Assembly: GCA_030248215.1 (NCBI GenBank)
Contig: JASANG010000331.1
Coordinates: forward strand, 1 to 64,000
Length of the DNA: 64,000 bases
Direction: 5' to 3'
Source of the DNA: Enoplolaimus lenunculus
Taxonomy: Eukaryota > Nematoda > Enoplea > Enoplida > Thoracostomopsidae
A model generated the notes under the pieces. That model did not search any database, was not told the DNA's origin, and saw only the letters and a list, made by a program, of their open reading frames with translations. Made by a program: the position numbers and the translations under genes. This document shows, in pieces, positions 60,101 to 64,000 of this stretch; positions within the stretch are counted from its first letter, which is position 1; every line of letters starts with the position of its first letter.

Positions 60101-63014
60101 AATTCGGATATAAACCAGGAATGTGGGATTTTGGGCGCAGCGTTTTTTTATTGTGGGCAAGTGTAAAAAAAGGATTTTTGGTTTACGTCAACGCAAAAAA
60201 AAGTTTGAAAACCAAAATAAAAGCATCAAAATGTTACCTGCGATATGACTTTCCAAGTTGAATATTCTCGCTTCTTGTTCGTCAATAATATCTTCAAGGT
60301 TTCGAATCAGCGAATTCTTAATTTCCAGCTGAGTTTCGTGCGTTTTTCGCATAATCAATATTTGATGCTGTTTGATTGATTCTTCACGCTTGAGCGCTTC
60401 ACGAACGTTGTTGTGTTTTTCTGTCAAACTCTGAAATCAAAAATGTAGAAATAAAATTACAAAAGTCAGACAATCGCTGCCCGATGTAAAATGCTAATAC
60501 CGTCGCCGCCGAATTATGCCACTTATTTGATTTGAATTTAAACGGATTATGCAAGACTGACACGAAAAATGCCGCCATTTACAATCTGCATAAAAAACGG
60601 TATTAGCTAACATTCCTTTTTAGCAAATTAACCTTCGTTACCTAGCTACCCAACGCGGCAAAAATAGTGAATCTTAATATTGGCGACGGTGCTAGAGTTT
60701 TTCGGGGGCGAGTTAGGGTTACGTTATACTTTTGTTGACGTGCGGCGCCGTTTGTTACCCGCACGGTACCGTCTGGCGCGTCCGTCATTTGTGTGGCGCC
60801 GGCCGTCACCGTACGGTTTCCTACGCAAATAACTCACGTACGATAACGTATGGTGACGGACGGTGACGGAAGACGCCGAACGCTTGACGGATGGCGCCGG
60901 ACGTCAAGTATAGCGCAACCTTTAGGAAGTCTTATGTTTTGTAACTCCGGCAAGAATATGTTACAATTTCATCTTTTTTGCTTTTAAAAAACCAACTATA
61001 TATACGAAATAAGTTATGTGGAGGGAGGGGGTGGCCGCCTAACTCCCGCCGACCCCCCTACCTGACCCTAAGACCATCTTTGAAGAATAATTAATGGACT
61101 GACAAGACGTTATATTTTGAAATAATACTGACTGCCAATAGCTCAGCACTGCCACGTCAAAGTCTACCTGAACTTAATATACAGTCGGTATATATTAAGA
61201 TATGTAAGCAACAAACATAAACCAAAAAATGAGCGAAACCGTAACCGTAAATTAAAAGTGGATCTGAATGTCGTAAATAAAGTTGCATTAAATACATAGG
61301 CGCCTTGCCAGCTCATCTGGCTATAACAGTTGGGGTTACAATTATTTCATTGAGATACAAACAACAGCCAATGACAGTATTATAAGCATATTGCTAAGCC
61401 TAAGCCTAAAACTAAGTCTAAGCCTATGAATGAGCATATTCCTAAGCCTAAACCGAAGCCTAAGCCTAAGCCAAGCATAAAAATTAGTCTAAAGCTTAAG
61501 TCTACTCTATTTCAGTCCCACAGAACAACGTTCCGCCGCTGATCTTTACATGGGCCCAAACAACAAAGGTTTCCGGTAAGCAGCTTACCAGCAAGGTTCG
61601 AACGTTATCCGGCCAGACTAAAATTTTTCGATGGCGCTAACCTGATCCATATGACCCTCTCTGCCTATGGGCCTGTGAATACAATAACTTCAACAAAAAC
61701 CAATCCGAAATTTCATCAACTCGACAATTCGTACAGTATATCGGGAAAAAACCTATTTCAGCCCAAAAATACACATTCCTTCAGAATAATTAGCGTACAG
61801 TATCTCGACAATCTGTCGCACGACAACTTAAATTTCATCGACTCGACAATTTATCGCACATCATTATGCTTGAGTTTAGGCTTACGATTACGCGTACGAT
61901 TATGCTTCGATTTATTCATAGGCTTTCGGCAGGGTTCAACCGGAATTCCTGTTCCGGCAGGAATTCTTGCAAAAATTTAATTCCTGTTCGTGTTCCTGCA
62001 TTCAAAGATGCAGGAACCGGAATTTTTACGGTCTTGTGGCAAATTGTTCGTAATCATTTAAATATTGGAAATTTTGTCTTTAAAACATGTTTTGTCAAAA
62101 TTAGTGTTTCTGTACCTAGTTTAATTTTGTTACTAAATTGTTCCTGACGTGTTTTCGAAAAACTTAATGATGAAATAGCTGAAAATTTGCTTGAGCTATT
62201 TATTGGCAATTTTTCTAAAAAGTTAAACAGTAATTCGGTGATAAAAACTGTTTCAAATTCCCGTTCCCGTTCCTCTTCCGGTTCCTGCACAAAAATTCAA
62301 TTCCTGTTCCTGTAGCATTTAGTTCATGTTGGAACCCTGGCTTTAGGACACTCTTCGACGACAAGTTATTACTGCTTGCAACTGTACTCAACAAGGATAT
62401 CACATTTTATTTAACCGTAACAATTCAATGTTAAACACTGTACTTTGGTTGTTCGTGGCGTGACAAACACGAAAATGCACCAATCAGCAAAAAAGAATAC
62501 AGATTTTTTGAAACGAAATCTTTGCCCGGTGATTCCGTCTGTTTCTTTAAATGGAAATGTATATACCCAAAATTCGAAAATAATGGTGAGTCGAATTGAC
62601 TCTCTCCGAAATAGACTTTTCTGGACGACACAAACTGAGTCGAATTCGACTCCGCCATAGTCAAATTCGACTCACTCGAGTCGCGCAGTGAGTCCAATTT
62701 GACTCCGGCGGAGTCGAATTGAACTCAGTTTGTTGTATAGTCCCGTACAGCCTATTTCGCAGAGAGTCAATTTGACTCACCATTTTTTTGCAGTGTAGTG
62801 ATGGGAACCAGACCGCAAGGTGAACTTTAAAAAATGTTGTATTTCATTCAGTTCAACTTACATTCTTTCCGTTCAAATTATCGACGTCATCCAAGAATAC
62901 AATATCCATTTTAACTAAATTAATGAAATATATTTTCACAGTATTGCGACGCTGGTTAAGATATTTCAACGCGGCTTCGAATGCGTTGAAGCTCGAGCCT
63001 ACGACGTATAACGA
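47998..63014 (-). CDS. KIFC3: Kinesin-14 (C-terminal motor, KIFC3/KLP-3-like), 5' end probably off the window
   Basis: Microtubule minus-end motor. Exons in coding order: 63014-62862 (tentative), 60430-60238, 59146-58041, 57455-57348, 56725-56573, 55224-55060, 53705-53640 (tentative), 53608-53426, 53135-53064, 52661-52584, 52435-52333, 52136-51883, 51697-51593, 50817-50687, 50172-50055, 49378-49249, 48854-48657 and 48182-47998. They join in one frame, about 1166 residues. Coiled coils and a Ser/Gly-rich linker are followed by the neck [16 protein letters not shown]-loop GQTGSGKT, switch I NEHSSRSH, switch [10 protein letters not shown] and [18 protein letters not shown]. The neck directly before the motor is diagnostic of kinesin-14; NPGINLRA points to the KIFC3/KLP-3 group. 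The motor carries a poly-Asn insert. The family is certain; the orthology and the first exon are less so. Confidence 0.92.
48657..48854 (-). CDS. Kinesin-14 exon: switch II
   Basis: Reads [40 protein letters not shown] and [23 protein letters not shown] is switch II. Acceptor TTTTAG, donor GTAAGA. Confidence 0.96.
49249..49378 (-). CDS. Kinesin-14 exon: switch I
   Basis: Reads [20 protein letters not shown] then [11 protein letters not shown]. NxxSSRSH is the kinesin switch I. Donor GTAAGA. Confidence 0.95.
49818..50019. mobile_element. TTAGGC-family MITE in kinesin intron, exact target duplication
   Basis: GTGACCGT at 49810-49817 and 50020-50027. Left GGCCCATGTTATGATCAGGG, right CTTTACATTGGCC. 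Lies 36 bp from an exon. Confidence 0.93.
50055..50172 (-). CDS. Kinesin-14 exon: motor
   Basis: Reads [20 protein letters not shown] then [19 protein letters not shown], following the RDLL of the preceding junction. Acceptor TTCCAG, donor GTATTT. Confidence 0.93.
50443..50585. mobile_element. TTAGGC-family MITE in kinesin intron, exact target duplication
   Basis: GTCAAAAT at 50435-50442 and 50586-50593. Left GGCCAATGTTACTTCTAGGT, right ATGCAACATGGGCC. Only a remnant of the hexamer tract remains. Confidence 0.92.
50687..50817 (-). CDS. Kinesin-14 exon: central motor
   Basis: Reads [20 protein letters not shown], then [23 protein letters not shown] with DWxYTITV and EIYNE is the KIFC3/KLP-3 pattern. 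Donor GTAAGC. Confidence 0.95.
50890..51020. mobile_element. Harbinger-like fragment
   Basis: CCCGTACGGTGCCGTCGGTC and GTGACGACCGGTGGCGGACG resemble the interior of the element at 60716; GC-rich against an AT-rich surround. Confidence 0.5.
51073..51274. mobile_element. TTAGGC-family MITE, decayed
   Basis: Left GGCCAACGTGACTTTGAGCG, right TTCTTTAATGGGCC; no intact hexamer run. Confidence 0.7.
51593..51697 (-). CDS. Kinesin-14 exon: P-loop
   Basis: Reads [20 protein letters not shown] then [23 protein letters not shown] is the ATP-binding P-loop. Donor is GTCGGT, unusual but required by phase. Confidence 0.95.
51883..52136 (-). CDS. Kinesin-14 exon: motor start and poly-Asn insert
   Basis: Starts [14 protein letters not shown], the first strand of the motor. 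After [14 protein letters not shown] there are twelve consecutive Asn, then YNNYANNRN, before [15 protein letters not shown] (the DKVF strand). The Asn run is coded mostly by AAT/AAC triplet repeats and sits in an expected surface loop. Confidence 0.93.
52333..52435 (-). CDS. Kinesin-14 exon: end of stalk and neck
   Basis: Reads [20 protein letters not shown] then [14 protein letters not shown]. This resembles the kinesin-14 neck (MQLRKKYHNELVELKG) immediately ahead of the motor. Donor GTTGGT leaves one G, completing the Gly of GNIRVF. Confidence 0.92.
52584..52661 (-). CDS. Kinesin-14 short exon
   Basis: 26 codons: [20 protein letters not shown] then ELKEQN. Acceptor TTTAAAG and donor GTCGGA are both weak, but phase fits on both sides. 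Confidence 0.55.
52833..53002. mobile_element. hAT-like CCGG family, short copy
   Basis: Left CAGGATATCTGGCTTCGGCA, right GGTATCCGGTTGCATCCTG. Flanks agree at 5 of 8. Confidence 0.6.
53064..53135 (-). CDS. Kinesin-14 short exon
   Basis: 24 codons: [20 protein letters not shown] then SKTQ. Acceptor TTATAG, donor GTAAAA, phase 0. Confidence 0.75.
53426..53608 (-). CDS. Kinesin-14 exon, coiled coil
   Basis: Reads [40 protein letters not shown] and ends RSIRQEQ. Phase 0 at both ends; donor GTGAAA. Confidence 0.85.
53640..53705 (-). CDS. Kinesin-14 probable short exon, coiled coil
   Basis: Reads [20 protein letters not shown] plus LK before a GTAAAT donor; the frame continues into the next exon. 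The acceptor chosen (ACGGAG) is weak. A better pyrimidine-rich acceptor at about 53746 would need another exon to restore phase. Confidence 0.5.
53820..53979. mobile_element. Harbinger-like MITE
   Basis: Left GAATTGCGCTATAG, right AATATAGCGCAACCC, with TTA on both sides. The interior is GC-rich (CGCACGCAGCCGCGCTGCGC). Confidence 0.7.
54590..55050. repeat. Repeat matching 39590-40620 in inverse orientation
   Basis: GTCAAAATCGGTTCTGCGGT and GACGGACGGACATCCACGTT end the block next to ACCAAACTCCGAGCTTCGCT. Two diverged body units with TAACCCTAATTATTAGTG. Confidence 0.7.
55060..55224 (-). CDS. Kinesin-14 exon, coiled coil
   Basis: Reads [20 protein letters not shown] then [20 protein letters not shown]. 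Acceptor GTTTTAG, donor GTAAGT, phase 0 at both ends. Confidence 0.85.
55397..55550 (+). repeat. (AAAC)n microsatellite
   Basis: CAAA tetramers over about 150 bp with GACA and CTAA interruptions. Confidence 0.95.
56455..56565 (+). repeat. AAC/AAT triplet microsatellite
   Basis: CAACAACAACAAC then AATAATAAT runs in the intron just beyond a kinesin exon donor. Confidence 0.9.
56573..56725 (-). CDS. Kinesin-14 exon, coiled coil
   Basis: Reads [20 protein letters not shown], then [20 protein letters not shown]. Acceptor TTGTTCAG, donor GTTAGT, phase 0 at both ends. Confidence 0.8.
56981..57141. mobile_element. CCCGTAGCC-family MITE with exact 8-bp duplication
   Basis: CTTGTCCC at 56973-56980 and 57142-57149. 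Right end AAGGTGAGCTGGCTACGGG. Confidence 0.8.
57348..57455 (-). CDS. Kinesin-14 exon, coiled coil
   Basis: Reads [20 protein letters not shown] with phase 0 at both ends. Acceptor ATTTTAG, donor GTAAGC. Confidence 0.8.
57520..57925. mobile_element. hAT-like CCGG family, decayed
   Basis: ACCGGAACAGGAAGCGGAAC and GGAATTCCGATGTACCG mark the two sides; ends not exact. Confidence 0.5.
58041..59146 (-). CDS. Kinesin-14 large exon: short coiled coil plus Ser/Gly/Ala-rich linker
   Basis: 1106 bp, by far the largest exon and visibly richer in GC than its surroundings. The first 75 or so residues look helical ([40 protein letters not shown]). The remaining 290 or so are low complexity, rich in Gly, Ser, Ala and Gln, and probably disordered. 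Acceptor TATCAG, donor GTAAGT after QLPE. Confidence 0.85.
59499..59923. mobile_element. hAT-like CCGG-rich MITE in kinesin intron
   Basis: Left CAGGGTTCGAACAGGAACTG, right GAATTCCGGTTGAACCCTG. Flanks do not match. Confidence 0.85.
60238..60430 (-). CDS. Kinesin-14 exon, coiled coil
   Basis: Charged heptad-like sequence: [20 protein letters not shown], then [20 protein letters not shown]. Acceptor TTTCAG, donor GTAACA. One leftover base pairs with the start of the large exon to give Gly. Confidence 0.75.
60716..60921. mobile_element. Harbinger-like MITE, GC-rich
   Basis: Left GGGTTACGTTATACTTTTGT, right GTCAAGTATAGCGCAACCT, TTA on both sides. Interior GGCGCCGGCCGTCACCGTAC. Confidence 0.75.
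61376..61556. mobile_element. TTAGGC-family MITE, exact target duplication
   Basis: CAAACAAC at 61368-61375 and 61557-61564. CCTAAGCCTAAGCC interior; right CTTTACATGGGCC. Confidence 0.93.
61690..61910. repeat. TCGACTCGACA repeat fragment
   Basis: AATTTCATCAACTCGACAAT and AATTTCATCGACTCGACAAT, then TTATGCTTGAGTTTAGGC. Confidence 0.6.
61930..62339. mobile_element. hAT-like CCGG-rich MITE
   Basis: Left CAGGGTTCAACCGGAATTCC, right CATGTTGGAACCCTG. Flanks GCTTTCGG and GCTTTAGG agree at 7 of 8. Confidence 0.9.
62572..62795. mobile_element. Foldback MITE, left terminus eroded
   Basis: ATAATGGTGAGTCGAATTGA left arm and TCAATTTGACTCACCATTTT then TTTGCAGTG right, followed by TA. It ends 67 bp from the candidate kinesin exon at 62862. 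Confidence 0.8.
62862..63014 (-). CDS. Kinesin-14 candidate upstream exon
   Basis: Open in phase 0, with acceptor TTTTTAG and donor GTAAGT. Reads [20 protein letters not shown] then ends [10 protein letters not shown]. It joins in frame to the next exon, but no motif confirms it belongs to this gene. Confidence 0.4.
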
Positions 63015-63178
63015 CTAAAAATGTCAAATTTGTCTCAAGATGTAAGCAATCATCAACCTGTATAATATTAGTTGCAGTTATGTGCAAAATTCGTCTGTAA
63101 TCCTTTAAAGTTTCATTGCAACCGGCGCTTAATATCAGTTCCCACAGCGCCTATTTGTTACATATGGAATACCAATTA

Positions 63179-63601
63179 CAAGGTGCAAAGTGGAACTGGA
63201 TTTACCGGAACCGGAATCGGAACAGCAAATTTATACCGGAATCGGAACCGTAACTAGAAATTTTGTGACTATACGGATAATTTGTATTAACAAGTATAAT
63301 ATTGATTTAGGGTGTATGTTCTGTTGGCTGACAACACTTCTCAAAAACGTCACATGAACAAATTGGCAATCATTTTTTGGCTCTGTAAAGCTACACTACA
63401 ATCAATTATTGATAAGTTAACTTATCGAAAACAATTTAATAGATAAATGATGCAGAATTTTTGTACAACATATCACGGCAAGTAGGCCCAAAAATTAAAA
63501 TGTGGAAAATCCGATTCCGTTTGATTGTGCTGTCGGAATCGGAATTGGAACTCGTTTTGAATCGGAATTCTAATTGGAATCGGAATTCCGATTGCACCCT
63601 G
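63179..63601. mobile_element. hAT-like CCGG-rich MITE
   Basis: Left CAAGGTGCAAAGTGGAACTG, right GGAATTCCGATTGCACCCTG. Flanks ACCAATTA and GCCAATTA agree at 7 of 8. Confidence 0.88.
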
Positions 63602-63689
63602 GCCAATTATCACACAACACGAATCTCTGTAACCGATATACATTGATCTGGCGCATATTAATTACATATAATAAGACTCAGGTATGCAA

Positions 63690-64000
63690 AAGCGAGGTAA
63701 AATCGGAATTCCTGTTCCGGCCGGAATTCCTGCATAAATTCAATTCGAGTTCCTGTTCCTGTTCCTGCATTTAAAGATGCAGGAACCGGAATTTTTCAGT
63801 TTTGTGTCAAATTATTCATAATCATTTAAATAATCGAAACGTTGTCTTTGAAAAATTGTTATTTTGAAATGAATGTTTTTGCAATTAGTTCAATCTTGTT
63901 AATAAACGGTTTCTGATGTGTTTTTACAAAACTTGATTGTGAAATAACTCGAAATTTGCTTAAGCCAGTTTTTTGCGTAACGTCTTCTGAAAAGTCCAAC
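63690..64000. mobile_element. hAT-like CCGG-rich MITE, cut by the window
   Basis: GGTAAAATCGGAATTCCTGT then GTTCCTGTTCCTGCATTTAA, parallel to 61930-62339; the right end is outside. Confidence 0.75.

Overview
The window is eukaryotic, AT-rich and dominated by small non-autonomous DNA transposons, tandem repeats and long introns. Two intron-split protein genes can be read, arranged tail to tail. On the + strand, 25582-42610 is a complete ceramide glucosyltransferase gene (UGCG/GCS; nine coding exons, predicted 407 residues). On the - strand, 63014-47998 is the 3' part of a kinesin-14 gene closest in motor sequence to KIFC3/KLP-3 (about 18 coding exons, about 1166 residues, C-terminal motor; the N-terminus is probably beyond the right edge). 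Every exon was joined by hand from splice signals, reading phase and recognised protein motifs; no alignment program was run.

Organism: the two genes are animal genes. Most 3' splice sites are short T-runs ending in CAG or TAG (TTTTCAG-like). A trans-splice-like acceptor lies 17 nt before the UGCG start codon. The telomere-type hexamer TTAGGC, the nematode form, is scattered through the window. Together these suggest a nematode with a large, repeat-rich genome and long introns. This is inference; the TTAGGC tracts here sit inside transposons, not at a chromosome end.

Layout: 1-25.5 kb has no recognisable gene and is a mosaic of mobile elements. 25.5-42.6 kb is UGCG, with introns up to 8.35 kb full of minisatellites and MITEs. 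42.6-48 kb is an intergenic gap with more elements. 48-63 kb is the kinesin gene, again with elements in its introns. The rest to 64 kb holds hAT-like copies.

The most notable content is the mobile-element community. It includes (a) a TTAGGC-carrying MITE family with GGCCCATG-type ends and 8-bp target duplications, several exact; (b) a hAT-like CCGG-rich family with CAGGGTGCAACCGG-type ends and 8-bp duplications; (c) TA-flanked foldback elements built from GAGTCAAATTGACTC hairpins, half of one being amplified into nine 106-bp units; (d) a family with TGCGGGGTTCACGTTATAAC ends filled with ATATCATATGATAT palindromes; (e) TTA/TAA-flanked Harbinger-like elements; (f) a CCCGTAGCCAG-ended family; and (g) a tRNA-derived SINE. 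No rRNA, stand-alone tRNA gene or CRISPR array was seen. The two genes have no evident functional link beyond being neighbours.
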